The notes under the pieces are model-generated. The model was not told the origin of the DNA. It saw only the letters and a list, made by a program, of their open reading frames with translations, and did no database searches. Positions 44,884 through 55,915 of a stretch of DNA of 64,000 nucleotides are shown piece by piece. Location: the NCBI RefSeq assembly GCF_003987215.1, contig NZ_PIPW01000001.1:1054001-1118000 (forward strand), in the 5' to 3' direction. This DNA comes from Pseudidiomarina halophila (GTDB lineage Bacteria > Pseudomonadota > Gammaproteobacteria > Enterobacterales > Alteromonadaceae). The position numbers and the translations under genes were made by a program. Position 1 is the first letter of the stretch. Every line of letters begins with the position of its first letter.

Positions 44884-44908
44884 CTAGATCATTCCAGTTA
44901 AACATGAA

Positions 44909-44931
44909 GATGGCGCATAGTATGCGCCATC
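44909..44931. promoter_or_regulatory. Perfect 11-bp inverted repeat upstream of the RND operon
   Basis: GATGGCGCATA, one central G, then TATGCGCCATC forms a perfect inverted repeat between the CPA2 antiporter stop and the efflux adaptor start. It lacks a U-run, so it is more likely an operator for a TetR/MarR-type repressor than a terminator. An mRNA hairpin in the 5' leader is another possibility. Confidence 0.5.
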
Positions 44932-44982
44932 CCAGAGGGATTATTAAGGCGGATTATGTTGCGAGTTGTAACAATTGAAACA

Positions 44983-46950
44983 TTAACCGTTTAACAAATA
45001 ACTTTCGCCGGCTTCGATAGCCCTGGGTCCACCGGCAAGTAGCACGACATCGCCTTGCTGCAAAGTGAAGTCACCATGTACTTCACTATATTCTTCGTTA
45101 TCCCGGCGCACCGACTTCACTTGAATTGCCAGCTCATCAAGCCCTAACTGTGCAAGCTTTTTACCACAGGCATAAGCATTATCGGTTAGCTGAACGGCAT
45201 GCAAAAATTGCAAACGGTCAATCTTTTCGGGATCCATGTCAGTGGTCTCACCCGGATAGAAGCCGTGCATATCGCCATAATGCGAACGACGGGCTTGATC
45301 CAGTCGGGCCAAAATCCTGCGGATGGGTACTCCGCTGCGACTTAAAATTTGTGATACCAGCATCAAGCTTGCTTCGAGTGTGTCCGGCACCACCTGGGTC
45401 GCGCCAGCAGCCATCATTTCCTCTAGCCGCAAGTCATCGCGCGAGCGCACAATAATTTCTGCATGGTCATTAAGTTCCCGAATCGCTTTGAGAACTTCCA
45501 GAGCTTTGCTGTCCTCGGCGAAGGTAATAATAATCAGTTCGACCTGATCGGCATGTACCGCTTTCAAAATATCACGTCGTCCACCATCGCCGAAGAACAC
45601 GTTCGCGCCGCCGGCAATAGCTTCCTGCACCCGTTTGGTGTCGTGATCTATAGCAAGATGTTCGATACCTTCCGTGGTCAGGAAACGACTTACCGTTTGT
45701 CCGACCCGGCCAAACCCCAATACCAGAACTTTCTTCGGCTCAGATACATCTGGTTGATTTATGTCGACATCGGTTTTGGCTTTGATTTTGCGCAACAATG
45801 GCGCCACCATACTGCGACTGCGCTGAATGACCATTGGTGTCACAGCCATGCCCAAAACCCCGATCCCCACCAGCAAGGAAGCAATATCCTGAGGCAAAAG
45901 TGCATAGGACAATGCCAGTGACACTAAGACAAATCCAAATTCTCCCATCTGGAACAACATCAGTCCCGCAGCCCAGGAATCCTCTTCGCGCTCGTGCATA
46001 AAGCCTGCAATAGCACGCACCACCAGCATCTTTATTAAGCCAATGACAAGTACAGCCAATACAATCCAGTGCACATTTTGCAGGAACACCATCAGGTTGA
46101 GCTGCATGCCGACAGTGATGAAAAATAGTCCCATCAGAATGTCGCGAAACGGTCGAATGTCCGCCTCAAGTTGATGCTTGTACTTACTTTCGCCCAGCAT
46201 CATACCAGCCAAAAATGCCCCTAACGCCATCGACAACCCGAACAAGTGCGTCAAGCCGCCGGCGACCAACGCCACCAGCAAAGTTGCCAAAACAAAAAGC
46301 TCATCGGTCCGGAGTCGCGCAATTTCCCGGAAAATATGCGGTAAAACCCACTTGCCAATAGCCATCAACAGTACTACGACTCCTGCGCCTTTAAGCAGTG
46401 CAATGCCCAAACTTTCCCAAATACTAATGTCTGCCGAGGTGCTTGCTAATAACGGGATGATGATCAGCATGGGCACCACAGCAATGTCCTGGAATAACAG
46501 CACTGCGACGGTTGCCTGGCCTGTGCGTGTCGTCAACTGAGATGATTCGCCGAGCTGCTTGATCACCACTGCGGTGGAGCTCAACGCCAGAGTACCGCCA
46601 ATGACCATCGCCGCCGTCCAGTTTCCGAGCCATGCGTAGGCTAAGCCAGCAAATAACAAGCTACAAATAACGACTTGCCCGGCACCCAAGCCAAATACCA
46701 GGCGGCGCATCGCAATCATTTTCGGCAACGAGAATTCGAGGCCCAGAGAAAACAACAGCAGCACGACACCCAGTTCGGCAATAAAGTGATACTCATCGGG
46801 ATCTTTAATCCACGCCGTGACATCAGGCCCGGCGACAATGCCAGCCACCAAATACGCCAAAATAGCTGGTAACTTGATACGCCGAAACGCCCATACGAGG
46901 ACGACGGCAATGGCAAGGAGTAACAATACGTCTGCAAAAGTTCCGTTCAC
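44983..46950 (-). CDS. CPA2-family cation:proton antiporter with TrkA domains (KefB-like)
   Basis: From the GTG at 46950 the product has 655 aa beginning MNGTFADVLLLLAIAVVLVW. This start is chosen because AGAGGAAA lies upstream and the GTG overlaps the stop of the EamA gene as GTGA; the longer frame from 46983 has neither. An Na/H exchanger domain with about 12 helices (1-380) is followed by an NAD-binding TrkA-N domain (VLVLGFGRVGQTVSRFL near 408-425) and a TrkA-C domain. It exchanges K+ or Na+ for protons. No KefF/KefG ancillary gene is visible. Confidence 0.9.
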   Translation of the reverse strand: MNGTFADVLLLLAIAVVLVWAFRRIKLPAILAYLVAGIVAGPDVTAWIKDPDEYHFIAELGVVLLLFSLGLEFSLPKMIAMRRLVFGLGAGQVVICSLLFAGLAYAWLGNWTAAMVIGGTLALSSTAVVIKQLGESSQLTTRTGQATVAVLLFQDIAVVPMLIIIPLLASTSADISIWESLGIALLKGAGVVVLLMAIGKWVLPHIFREIARLRTDELFVLATLLVALVAGGLTHLFGLSMALGAFLAGMMLGESKYKHQLEADIRPFRDILMGLFFITVGMQLNLMVFLQNVHWIVLAVLVIGLIKMLVVRAIAGFMHEREEDSWAAGLMLFQMGEFGFVLVSLALSYALLPQDIASLLVGIGVLGMAVTPMVIQRSRSMVAPLLRKIKAKTDVDINQPDVSEPKKVLVLGFGRVGQTVSRFLTTEGIEHLAIDHDTKRVQEAIAGGANVFFGDGGRRDILKAVHADQVELIIITFAEDSKALEVLKAIRELNDHAEIIVRSRDDLRLEEMMAAGATQVVPDTLEASLMLVSQILSRSGVPIRRILARLDQARRSHYGDMHGFYPGETTDMDPEKIDRLQFLHAVQLTDNAYACGKKLAQLGLDELAIQVKSVRRDNEEYSEVHGDFTLQQGDVVLLAGGPRAIEAGESYLLNG

Positions 46951-47846
46951 TTTGGTTTCCTCTGAAGGTAGAGACCAAGACAAATCAAGCTTAAACCGAT
47001 GAGTGTAGTCACTTGAATCACTTCATCCAGTATAAAGTAGATAAGTACCAGACTGAGGAAAGGACTCAAAAAAATCAACATAGAAAGTTGCGAGGTTTTT
47101 TCCGCAGTGCGCATTGCCGTCAACCAGAGTAAGAATGTCACTCCCATTTCGAATACACCAACATAGCCCGCTGCTGCCCAGGCACGCCACTCAAACCAGG
47201 GTAAAGGGCGCGGGTCCAACGCAACGGCAATGGCTAAAAACACGGAGCCAAAAGCAAAACACCAAAACATTGCCGGGATAGGTGGATCAGTGTTTTTAGT
47301 ATTAATAAGCCAATAGCTGGCCCACAACAATGTGCTTAACAATGCCAGTCCAATTCCAAGCCAGTTGGTTTGCTGAAAATCCCACTGACCACCTGTGGCA
47401 ATAAGCACAACGCCGCCATAGGCAATCAGCATGGCACTAAGTTCACGTACACTTAATCGTTGTTTTAACAGAGGCACTGCCAATAGCGCCATGGTAATCG
47501 CCCAGGTGTAGTTGATTGCCTGAGCCTGTTGTGCCGGCAAGCGATCGTACGCAGCAAACAGTACCCAATAATAAATAAATGGATTCAGGGCACCCTGCAG
47601 GCTATAAAACAACCAACGTCGCCGGCCCAGCAGCAGGGTCTCGCGCACGCGGCGCTGCCATACCAATAAACTCAGAAAAATAAGCGTGCTGGTGCCCGCG
47701 GCAAGAAATAGCAAGTGCAAAGGCGATAGATAGTCGAGGGCGATTTTAAAGGCCGTCGCCACCGTCGACCATAAACCTACCGCTGCGAGACCAAACAGTA
47801 ACGCGCGTTTCTGACTGGTTTGCATAACAGGTGCTACGGCAGTCAT
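46947..47846 (-). CDS. EamA/DMT-family transporter
   Basis: The 299-aa protein has ten helices in two EamA repeats: ALLFGLAAVGLWSTVATAFK at 15-34 opens the first and WLGIGLALLSTLLWASYWLINT near 161-182 the second. This family exports or imports metabolites and amino acids. Its stop codon overlaps the GTG start of the CPA2 antiporter gene, so the two are translationally coupled. Starts 13 nt after tilS. Substrate unknown. Confidence 0.9.
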   Translation of the reverse strand: MTAVAPVMQTSQKRALLFGLAAVGLWSTVATAFKIALDYLSPLHLLFLAAGTSTLIFLSLLVWQRRVRETLLLGRRRWLFYSLQGALNPFIYYWVLFAAYDRLPAQQAQAINYTWAITMALLAVPLLKQRLSVRELSAMLIAYGGVVLIATGGQWDFQQTNWLGIGLALLSTLLWASYWLINTKNTDPPIPAMFWCFAFGSVFLAIAVALDPRPLPWFEWRAWAAAGYVGVFEMGVTFLLWLTAMRTAEKTSQLSMLIFLSPFLSLVLIYFILDEVIQVTTLIGLSLICLGLYLQRKPK

Positions 47847-47859
47847 TAGCTGTCCCCGA

Positions 47860-48867
47860 TTAGTTCGTTAAACGGCGATGTAAGACCAAATAACGGTCAG
47901 GCGTGCGCGTAACCTGATAAGTTCCCCAGGCGACCACAGGCTGACGATCATTTTGCGTATGTATCATCTGCAGGCGGATCTGTTCCAACTGAGCATAAGA
48001 AGGCATGCCAGCATCCTGCTGCTGCAACCACCCCCGCAGCAACGCTCGTTGACTTGCGGCAGAATGAGGTTTCAAGCCATCCACCGCCAGTTCGCCGTTC
48101 GCGTTAAGCAGACTTGCGATTTGCTGCCCCAATAACTCATCAAGCACCTGTTGCTGCTCAGCACATAAGCGTGCGCTGCGCAGCACAGCATCGCCAAAAT
48201 GCGGCCAGCGCTGTTCAAGTTTTGGTACCACTTCATGACGTAAGTAATTCCGATCAATAGCAGTGTCATAGTTGGTATCATCTTCAATCCAGTGCAGTTG
48301 CCGTTGCTCGGCGTAGGCGTAAATAGCGGCTTTGCTCACGCCCAACAAAGGCCGCAACCAAACTTGTCTGGTCGCCTCGTTCGCTCTTTGCATCGCGCTG
48401 TGCTCTGCCATCGCCGCCAGTCCTTTTGGTCCTGCACCGCGCTTTAGCTGCAACAAGAAAGTTTCGATTTGGTCGTTACGATGTTGGCCAAGGAGAAATA
48501 CTGCGTCTTCCTCGGCAATTTCGCTTAAACGTTGGTAACGGGCATCACGTCCGGCAGCCTCTTTGCTGATACGAGCCCCCTGCCCAACGGTTAGAACTTC
48601 CATATGCAGAGGAAAACCGCGGCGTTCGCAGTCAGCCACCAGACTCTCTGCCCAGAGGCCTGAATTTGGATGGAACTGATGATCCAAATGAATGGCTAAG
48701 TAGTTAAATTGCGGGTTTTCACTGCGCCAGCGATCCAGCAAATCAAGTACCGTTTGCGAATCCGCACCGCCGCCAAGGCAAGCAACGAGTTGTTGTTGGG
48801 GGCGCAGCTCTGCCTGTTGCAAAGCTGCACAAAAATCGGAATAGAGGTCGCGGTAGTCAGCGGTCAC
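47860..48867 (-). CDS. tilS: tRNA(Ile)-lysidine synthase, short form
   Basis: TilS converts C34 of tRNA-Ile(CAU) to lysidine so it reads AUA. The 335-aa protein has a PP-loop GGGADS at 32-37 (usual form SGGxDS, so the first Ser is Gly), AIHLDHQFHPNSGLWAE, GQHRNDQIETFLLQLKRGAGPKGLAAM near 127-153 and NYLRHEVVPKLEQRWPHF, all family-typical. It ends at the middle domain, with no TilS C-terminal tRNA-binding domain (E. coli protein is 432 aa). Next gene starts after 13 nt, leaving no room for it. GTG start, 6 nt after accA. Confidence 0.88.
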   Translation of the reverse strand: MTADYRDLYSDFCAALQQAELRPQQQLVACLGGGADSQTVLDLLDRWRSENPQFNYLAIHLDHQFHPNSGLWAESLVADCERRGFPLHMEVLTVGQGARISKEAAGRDARYQRLSEIAEEDAVFLLGQHRNDQIETFLLQLKRGAGPKGLAAMAEHSAMQRANEATRQVWLRPLLGVSKAAIYAYAEQRQLHWIEDDTNYDTAIDRNYLRHEVVPKLEQRWPHFGDAVLRSARLCAEQQQVLDELLGQQIASLLNANGELAVDGLKPHSAASQRALLRGWLQQQDAGMPSYAQLEQIRLQMIHTQNDRQPVVAWGTYQVTRTPDRYLVLHRRLTN

Positions 48868-48873
48868 AAGCGC

Positions 48874-49830
48874 CTAACAATAACCAAATGACATCAGTTT
48901 CTGATAACGTTGCTCAAGCAATGCGGTGCGATCTAAACCTTTCAGCTCGCCCAGATCATCAAGCAACCGTTGCTTCAGCCGTTGGGCCATCTGCTCAGCA
49001 TTACGGTGTGCACCACCCAGCGGCTCTTCGACAATGGCATCAATCAGCCCTAGCTCCAGACTGCGTCCGGCGGTAACGCCCATTGCTTCTGCAGCAATAG
49101 CGGCTTTCTCGGCACTCTTCCACAAAATAGATGCGCAACCCTCAGGTGAAATTACTGAGTAAGTTGAATACTGCAGCATATTCACACGGTCACCAACGCC
49201 GATAGCCAGAGCTCCACCTGAACCGCCTTCGCCAATAACGGTACAGACGATAGGGACCGTCAGGCGCGCCATAACTTTCAGGTTACGGGCAATAGCTTCT
49301 GACTGGCCGCGCTCTTCCGCGCCAATGCCCGGATAGGCACCTGGCGTGTCAATGAAGGTGATGATTGGCATTTTAAAACGTTCTGCCATTTCCATCAGCC
49401 GTAATGCTTTACGATACCCTTCAGGTTTTGGCATCCCAAAATTGCGGCGGATTTTTTCTTTGGTTTCGCGGCCTTTCTGGTGCCCGATAATCATTACCGG
49501 CTGGCCATCCAGCCGCGCTGTGCCACCGACAATTGCACGGTCGTTGGCAAACGCACGATCGCCGGCCAATTCGTCGAAGTCGGTAAAAATATGTTCAATA
49601 TAATCGAGGGTATAGGGACGCATAGGATGGCGTGCCATCTGCGCTACCTGCCACGCACCAAGGTCACCAAAAATCTTTTCGATCAGTTGCTCGCGCTTCT
49701 CCTGAAGCTTGGCAATCTCTTCCTCGATAGATATGTCAAAATCACCCTTTGCACCGACAGCTTTTAGTTCTTCGATTTGTGCTTGCAGTTCTGCAATAGG
49801 CTTTTCGAACTCTAAAAATTGCAAATTCAT
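48874..49830 (-). CDS. accA: Acetyl-CoA carboxylase carboxyltransferase subunit alpha
   Basis: AccA with AccD transfers CO2 from carboxybiotin to acetyl-CoA in fatty acid synthesis. The 318-aa product starts [19 protein letters not shown] at 49830, where GGGAG precedes the ATG; the upstream in-frame extension lacks conservation. Motifs: [11 protein letters not shown] near 80-90, [19 protein letters not shown] near 119-137, [21 protein letters not shown] near 162-182 and [15 protein letters not shown]. It sits between dnaE and tilS as in many gammaproteobacteria. Confidence 0.97.
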   Translation of the reverse strand: MNLQFLEFEKPIAELQAQIEELKAVGAKGDFDISIEEEIAKLQEKREQLIEKIFGDLGAWQVAQMARHPMRPYTLDYIEHIFTDFDELAGDRAFANDRAIVGGTARLDGQPVMIIGHQKGRETKEKIRRNFGMPKPEGYRKALRLMEMAERFKMPIITFIDTPGAYPGIGAEERGQSEAIARNLKVMARLTVPIVCTVIGEGGSGGALAIGVGDRVNMLQYSTYSVISPEGCASILWKSAEKAAIAAEAMGVTAGRSLELGLIDAIVEEPLGGAHRNAEQMAQRLKQRLLDDLGELKGLDRTALLEQRYQKLMSFGYC

Positions 49831-49872
49831 TTGGACTCCCGTGGGCAACACTGCTTTAGTGCAGGCTGCAAA

Positions 49873-52800
49873 TCAAAATTCTAGCGCAATATGCTTAGCA
49901 CCGAGCTGCTGCTCTAACTCGTACAATAATTCGTCTTCCGGCGTAATGTACCATTCGGTGGCCGCCTGATAACTGGCGCTGACATCGGGCCGCTGATAGT
50001 CAAAAATAAGCGGACATGCTCCACCACGATATGCCTCAAGAGTGGTAACTAAGCGTTTAAATGCCGCGCCCTCAAGCTGCTCTGGTCGCAAGCATAACCG
50101 CAATCCTTTCGCGTATTGCTCGCGCATACCGGTTATGGTCATAACTTCTCTGGCGGTCATTGTATTGCCACCGGAGTAATCATCAAAGCTGACCTCTCCT
50201 TTTATGACCAAAATTCTGTCTTTTGCCAGAAAATCTTCATAAGTTTCGTAATCTTGTGCAAAAAAGCGTACATCAAATCGTGCTGTTTTGTCATCCAGGG
50301 TGACAATCGCCCAGCGTGCGCCTTTTTTGTTCACCATGACCCGCATGTCGATGACTAAGCCGGCTATGGTGGTCATCTGGTCGCGGCCGGTGGGCCGCAC
50401 ATTGGCTAAATTGCATGGTACATAGTTACGCAATTCCGCCCGGTAACGATTAATCGGGTGCCCGGTTAAGTATAGTCCAAGGGTTTCACGTTCGCCGTCG
50501 AGCCATATTGCTTCCGGCCATTCGCTCACCTGTTCGAACTCATGCTCTATGGCATCGGTGTCGGCTGCGGTGGTCAATACGCCAAATAAATCAGACTGCC
50601 CTATGGCCTCGGCACGCGCATGCTGCTCTGCCTGGCGCATGGCTTTTTCCAGGGTTGCCATCAGCGCAGCACGATGCGGCCCCAACGAATCCATTGCACC
50701 TGCGCGAATCAACTTTTCCAGCACCCGCCTGTTAAGGCGTTTTAAATCGACCCGGCAGCAAAAATCAAACAGGTCTGAGAAACTTCCGCCCTCGTTGCGC
50801 GCCGCCAGAATCGCTTCAATCGGCGCCTCACCAACGCCTTTAATGGCACCAATACCGTAAACAACATGGCCCTGCTCGTCGACGGTAAATTTGTATTGGC
50901 CTACATTAACATCTGGCGGTAAAAGCTTAAGACCCAACTGTTCGCATTCATCGACCAGGGTCACAATTTTATCGGTGTTGTCCATATCGGCGGACATGAC
51001 CGCCGCCATGAATTCCGCCGGATAATGGGTTTTCATCCACAGTGTCTGGTAGGAAACCAAGGCGTAGGCTGCTGAATGCGATTTGTTGAAACCGTAGCCG
51101 GCAAATTTCTCTACCAGGTCGAAGATCTTCATGGCCAGCTCAGGATCGATGCCACTCTTCGCGGCACCGTCGGCAAACACCTCGCGCTGTTTCGCCATTT
51201 CCTCTGGCTTCTTCTTACCCATGGCACGGCGTAATAAGTCGGCCTCGCCTAGTGAGTAGCCAGCCAGCACCTGCGCAATCTGCATGACCTGTTCCTGATA
51301 AAGAATAACACCGTACGTCGGTTCCAGAATGGGCTGTAGCCATTCGTGCTGATAATCTTTATCAGGATAGGAAATCTGTTCGCGGCCATGCTTACGATCG
51401 ATAAAGTTATCGACCATGCCCGATTGCAGCGGGCCCGGCCGGAATAACGCCACCAGTGCGATAATATCTTCGAAGCTATCCGGTAGCATTTTCTTGATCA
51501 ACTGCTTCATGCCACTCGACTCGAGCTGGAATACAGCAGTGGTTTGCGCTTTTTTCAACAACTTAAAGCAGGCTGGATCATCTAGTGGTATTTTATCAAT
51601 AATGACCGCCTGCTCACCACGCTTAGCGCGTTGCGCGTTGACCATATCCAATGCCCACTGAATAATCGTCAGGGTTCTCAAACCCAGGAAGTCGAACTTA
51701 ACCAGGCCCGCCGCCTCAACGTCGTTCTTATCGAACTGGGTGACCGGCTGCTTGCCTTCCTCGTCACAGTACAGTGGTGAGAAATCGGTAATCTTATCCG
51801 GTGCGATAACCACGCCGCCAGCGTGCTTGCCGGCATTACGCGTCACGCCCTCGAGAATACGCGCCATATCGATAAGATCGCGAACATCTTCATCCTGGTT
51901 GTAGACTTCCACCAGACGCGGTTCGATTTCAAAGGCTTTAGCTAAGGTCATGCCCGGGTCGCCGGGCACTAATTTGGTAATTTTATCGACAAAACCATAA
52001 GGGTGGCCCAGCACCCGACCAACATCACGGATCGACGCCTTGGCCGCCATAGTACCAAAGGTAATAATCTGGGAGACCGCTTCGCGCCCATACAAATCGG
52101 CGACGTGGTCAATAACCTCATCTCGCCGATCCATACAAAAATCGATATCAAAATCGGGCATGGAGACCCGTTCCGGGTTCAGGAACCGCTCAAACAGGAG
52201 ATCAAGTTCAAGGGGGTCGAGATCGGTAATTTTTAACGCATACGCAACTAAAGAGCCGGCACCAGAACCGCGCCCGGGACCGACCGGTATGTTGTTATCT
52301 TTCGACCACTGAATAAACTCCATTACAATCAGGAAGTAGCCCGGGAACCCCATCTGATTGATAACATCCAGCTCTATCTGCAAGCGTTCATCGTAGGCTT
52401 TGCGCTGTACTGCGCGTTCTTCTTCGTCAGGAAACAGTTGTAACAGCCGTTGTTCTAATCCTTCCTGTGACTTTTTCACTAAAAAGTCTTCCGGCGTCAT
52501 GCCTCCGGTAGGAAATTCAGGCAATACGTACTTATCGAGAGTAATAGTAACGTTACAGCGTTTTGCGATCTCGACAGTATTTGCCAGCGCCTCGGGGATA
52601 TCAGCGAACAGCTCTGCCATTTCCTCAGGACTTTTTAAATACTGTTCCGCGCTATATTTTTTAGGTCGGCGTTTATCATCCAGAGTATAACTATCAGCGA
52701 CTGCGACCCGCACCTCGTGCGCATGGAAGTCCTCCTGTTTAAGAAACACCACCTCGTTGGTCGCCACCACAGGCACATCCTGCGCGGCCGCTAAAGCCAC

Positions 52801-53385
52801 GGCCGCATGCAGATAATCATCTTCCTGCGGACGGCCGGTACGCAATAACTCGAGATAAAAACGATCGGGGAAGTGCTGCTGATAAAACGCCAGCTCCTGT
52901 TCGGCTTCGTCCTGTCTGTTTTGCAGTAGTTTACGGCCAATATCGCCTTCCCTGCCACCGCTTAATAACAGCAAACCTTCAGCATGCTCTGCTAACCATT
53001 CTTTATTAACACAGGGGCGACCCATGCGGTGCCCGGCCAGATAGCCACGACTTATGAGCTGAGTAAGTTGCTGGTAACCCGCGTTGTTCATAGCGAGCGC
53101 AGTTAGCCGAAATGGCTGCTCTTTGCTATCCGCTGTCCAGTCTTGTGGCAACACCCAGAGATCACAGCCAACAATAGGTTTTAAGCCTTTATTCTGGGTG
53201 GTCCGATAAAACCGGACCAGACCACACATGTTCATCTGGTCCGTTATCGCCAATGCTGGCATGCCCTTATCTACAGTCGCTTCGCAAATAGGACCAACTT
53301 TGGCCAGGCCATCGATCATGGAGAAATCGCTGTGGACCCGTAAATGAATAAACTGGGGGGCTGAAGTTTGCACTGGTTCTGTCAT
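49873..53385 (-). CDS. dnaE: DNA polymerase III alpha subunit
   Basis: This 1170-aa replicative polymerase has an N-terminal PHP domain ([19 protein letters not shown]), catalytic Asp411 and Asp413 in PDFDIDFC (E. coli Asp401/Asp403), the [16 protein letters not shown] segment just before it, fingers with [21 protein letters not shown], tandem HhH, OB-fold ([21 protein letters not shown] near 1010) and a C-terminal tau-binding region. AAAGG precedes the ATG. rnhB, commonly upstream of dnaE, is elsewhere; a divergent SMP-30 gene is here instead. Confidence 0.98.
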   Translation of the reverse strand: MTEPVQTSAPQFIHLRVHSDFSMIDGLAKVGPICEATVDKGMPALAITDQMNMCGLVRFYRTTQNKGLKPIVGCDLWVLPQDWTADSKEQPFRLTALAMNNAGYQQLTQLISRGYLAGHRMGRPCVNKEWLAEHAEGLLLLSGGREGDIGRKLLQNRQDEAEQELAFYQQHFPDRFYLELLRTGRPQEDDYLHAAVALAAAQDVPVVATNEVVFLKQEDFHAHEVRVAVADSYTLDDKRRPKKYSAEQYLKSPEEMAELFADIPEALANTVEIAKRCNVTITLDKYVLPEFPTGGMTPEDFLVKKSQEGLEQRLLQLFPDEEERAVQRKAYDERLQIELDVINQMGFPGYFLIVMEFIQWSKDNNIPVGPGRGSGAGSLVAYALKITDLDPLELDLLFERFLNPERVSMPDFDIDFCMDRRDEVIDHVADLYGREAVSQIITFGTMAAKASIRDVGRVLGHPYGFVDKITKLVPGDPGMTLAKAFEIEPRLVEVYNQDEDVRDLIDMARILEGVTRNAGKHAGGVVIAPDKITDFSPLYCDEEGKQPVTQFDKNDVEAAGLVKFDFLGLRTLTIIQWALDMVNAQRAKRGEQAVIIDKIPLDDPACFKLLKKAQTTAVFQLESSGMKQLIKKMLPDSFEDIIALVALFRPGPLQSGMVDNFIDRKHGREQISYPDKDYQHEWLQPILEPTYGVILYQEQVMQIAQVLAGYSLGEADLLRRAMGKKKPEEMAKQREVFADGAAKSGIDPELAMKIFDLVEKFAGYGFNKSHSAAYALVSYQTLWMKTHYPAEFMAAVMSADMDNTDKIVTLVDECEQLGLKLLPPDVNVGQYKFTVDEQGHVVYGIGAIKGVGEAPIEAILAARNEGGSFSDLFDFCCRVDLKRLNRRVLEKLIRAGAMDSLGPHRAALMATLEKAMRQAEQHARAEAIGQSDLFGVLTTAADTDAIEHEFEQVSEWPEAIWLDGERETLGLYLTGHPINRYRAELRNYVPCNLANVRPTGRDQMTTIAGLVIDMRVMVNKKGARWAIVTLDDKTARFDVRFFAQDYETYEDFLAKDRILVIKGEVSFDDYSGGNTMTAREVMTITGMREQYAKGLRLCLRPEQLEGAAFKRLVTTLEAYRGGACPLIFDYQRPDVSASYQAATEWYITPEDELLYELEQQLGAKHIALEF

Positions 53386-53575
53386 GCGCCTTTATCGTTA
53401 TCTCTTAGTGTCACATCTTTATCTATTGTGCCGCATGCGTAACGCTATGTCATGCTCCATTGTCGTCTAAGTGTAATAACCAGCAATGGTTACCACAGCT
53501 TGATTTATTAGCTAAGAAATGACCTTATAGTGCTATCCAGATTTAAAAGATCCAGGTCTAAACAGGAGCTAAGTC

Positions 53576-54484
53576 ATGTTAAACAGCTTAAATTACTGCG
53601 GCGTTATCAAAGTCAGTCTCATTTCTCTGGCGTTATTCGTTACTAATGCACATAGTCAGGATCAGGAACATAGCCAGGAACATAAATACGAAATCGAAAC
53701 CATCAGTGACGGCCACCGGTTCACTGAGGGCCCACTCTGGCACGGTGATAAGCTCTGGTTTTCAGATATTCCCAACAACACGGTTTACGCATGGTCGCCA
53801 ACTGGCACAACCGAGGTTGCCATACGCCCATCAAGTAATGCCAATGGCTTAGCACTTGATAGCGAACAGCGCATCCTCATGGCGCAACACCTCAGCCGTC
53901 GCATTGCTCGATTAAACGAGGATGGCACACAAACCGCGTTAGCAACCTCTTATGAAGGCAAACGCCTGAACAGTCCGAATGATTTGATTGTCGCTGCCGA
54001 CGGTGCAATTTACTTTACCGATCCTCCCTTTGCCATCGACGAAGAAGATAACGAACTGGGCTTTGCCGGGGTGTTCAAAATTAATGCCGCTGACGAGTTG
54101 GTCTTACTCGACGATAGTCTGGCGCTGCCAAATGGCCTCGCCCTAAGTCCCGATGAATCGACGCTGTATGTTAACGATGCCTATAAATGGGTTATCTATG
54201 CCTACGACGTCTCCGCCGCGGGCGTCACCAATAAACGTGTATTTGCCCGGCTCGACGGCAGCTACGACCAGGGTATGGATGGCATGAGTGTCGCCAGCGA
54301 TGGAACTTTGTACGTCGCAGGACCGGAAGGTATTTATACCTATGCACCTGATGGTGAGCTTATCGAGCTCATTGAATTACCCGATTTTACGTCGAACGTT
54401 ACTGTGCTTGAGACCGATGGCCGTGTACTTTACGTGACCAATCAGACTGAGGTGCTTAGAATCAAACTTACTGCTAACCATTAA
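53576..54484 (+). CDS. SMP-30/gluconolactonase-family periplasmic hydrolase
   Basis: The 302-aa protein has a signal peptide (residues 1 to about 27, ending NAHS) and a six-bladed beta-propeller. RFTEGPLWHGDKLWFSDIPNN carries the metal-ligand Glu, NSPNDLIVAADGAIYFTDPPFA holds the central Asn/Asp, and LPNGLALSPDESTLYVNDAYK and DGMSVASDGTLYVAGPEGI complete the calcium site. It probably hydrolyses a lactone in the periplasm. AGGAG precedes the ATG. The serine hydrolase gene follows by 12 nt. Confidence 0.88.
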   Translation: MLNSLNYCGVIKVSLISLALFVTNAHSQDQEHSQEHKYEIETISDGHRFTEGPLWHGDKLWFSDIPNNTVYAWSPTGTTEVAIRPSSNANGLALDSEQRILMAQHLSRRIARLNEDGTQTALATSYEGKRLNSPNDLIVAADGAIYFTDPPFAIDEEDNELGFAGVFKINAADELVLLDDSLALPNGLALSPDESTLYVNDAYKWVIYAYDVSAAGVTNKRVFARLDGSYDQGMDGMSVASDGTLYVAGPEGIYTYAPDGELIELIELPDFTSNVTVLETDGRVLYVTNQTEVLRIKLTANH

Positions 54485-54496
54485 TCAGGAACTCTT

Positions 54497-55915
54497 ATGC
54501 GCCATTTCGTTCGTTTCGCCCGACTTACCATGTTGCCACTGGCACTCGCTGGTCTGCTGGGCCAAGCCGCAGCAGCAGAAACTGAAACTACCCTGAACGC
54601 CTATGCCGCGGGTTATGTCGCCGGCTTTACCTGCAGCGCCACCTTTAACGGCGGGAAGAGCCCGGAACAAATTCGCGAGCATGAGCTCGGCGGCATCTAT
54701 CCCCTTATAGCCGATCGTGTCGATAACTTAACAGCGGAAATCAATCGCGAGCAGAAGTGGGTTCGCGTCGCTTATGATGATGGCCAGCGCGCCCGTATTT
54801 CGATCTGGCGGCCTAAGCTCGGTTGTGTGGATTTACCCGTCGGAGCAAGTTTCGCGCAACACGAACACCTGGCAAATCCCTATGTAAGTGCCGAGCCTCC
54901 CGCTGCAGATAATGGGCAACCCTGGCAAACAGGTAATTCTCCATTACCCGCTGAGCAGCAAAGTGCACTTGCAGCTGTCATTGATCAGGCTTTTAGTAAG
55001 CATTACGGGGCCGGCGCGCGCACTTCCGCAGTGTTAATCGCAACCCCTGAGCATCTGCTGGCGGAACGTTATCTGCCAGGCTTTACTCCGGAGACCGCGC
55101 AACGCACGTGGTCTGTGGCCAAGAGTATTGGCGCCAGTGTCATTGGCGCCGCTGTTTACCAGCGTTTACTCGAGGTTGATGAAGCAGCAGGATTGGAAAA
55201 CTGGTCTCATCCGCTTGACCCGCGTGGCGCTATTACATTGGAAAATCTGTTACAGATGGCCTCTGGACTGGATAGCAATGTCGCAGGCAATCGTACCGAC
55301 CGGGTTTACATGGGCGGTGGCCTGGTCAGCGATACAGCAACTGAGGCAGCTTTAGAAGTCACGCCAGGCGAGCGCTGGAAGTATGCCAACAATGACACCA
55401 TGCTTGCGCTGCGCACCTTACGTGAACGTTTTGCCACCCTCGATGATTACCTGCGCTTCCCCTTTCATGCGCTACTCGACAAAATCGGCATGCAGCACAC
55501 CTATCTCGAGACCGACTGGCAGGGTGATTTTATCTTGTCCTCTCAGGTCTGGACCACTGCGCGTGACTTAGCCCGTTTAGGCGTACTGCATCTGAACAAT
55601 GGCGAGTGGTACGATGAACGGCTGTTACCCGAAGACTGGCTGACCTACATCAGTACCCCAGCCCCAGCGCAGCCGGACGCCGGTTCGCCGGGTTACGGCG
55701 CACAGTGGTGGCTCTACAACGAGCGTTTCCCGGAACTACCCAATGACACCATCGCGGCGCGCGGTAACCGGGGCCAATTCCTGGTGATTATTCCAAGCCA
55801 TGATCTTGTTGTCGTCCGCCGCGGTTATGACCTTGCCGGACAGCCCGGCTTCAATGAGCATGATTTCACCCGCGATGTACTGAAAGCCTTGGCAACTGGT
55901 GAACAGCGACCATGA
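54497..55915 (+). CDS. Serine hydrolase of the beta-lactamase/NylB family
   Basis: This 472-aa protein has a signal peptide ending GQAAAA and a catalytic domain from about residue 150. The SxxK motif is Ser206-Val-Ala-Lys209 (TWSVAKSIG) and the YxN motif is Tyr296-Ala-Asn298 (WKYANND). The late GARGNRGQFLVIIPSHDLVVVRRG-like segment (residues 416-439, here starting AARGNRGQF) matches the NylB/class C-like esterase group. It is more likely an esterase or peptidase than a drug-hydrolysing beta-lactamase. Its stop overlaps the next gene by 4 nt. Confidence 0.88.
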   Translation: MRHFVRFARLTMLPLALAGLLGQAAAAETETTLNAYAAGYVAGFTCSATFNGGKSPEQIREHELGGIYPLIADRVDNLTAEINREQKWVRVAYDDGQRARISIWRPKLGCVDLPVGASFAQHEHLANPYVSAEPPAADNGQPWQTGNSPLPAEQQSALAAVIDQAFSKHYGAGARTSAVLIATPEHLLAERYLPGFTPETAQRTWSVAKSIGASVIGAAVYQRLLEVDEAAGLENWSHPLDPRGAITLENLLQMASGLDSNVAGNRTDRVYMGGGLVSDTATEAALEVTPGERWKYANNDTMLALRTLRERFATLDDYLRFPFHALLDKIGMQHTYLETDWQGDFILSSQVWTTARDLARLGVLHLNNGEWYDERLLPEDWLTYISTPAPAQPDAGSPGYGAQWWLYNERFPELPNDTIAARGNRGQFLVIIPSHDLVVVRRGYDLAGQPGFNEHDFTRDVLKALATGEQRP

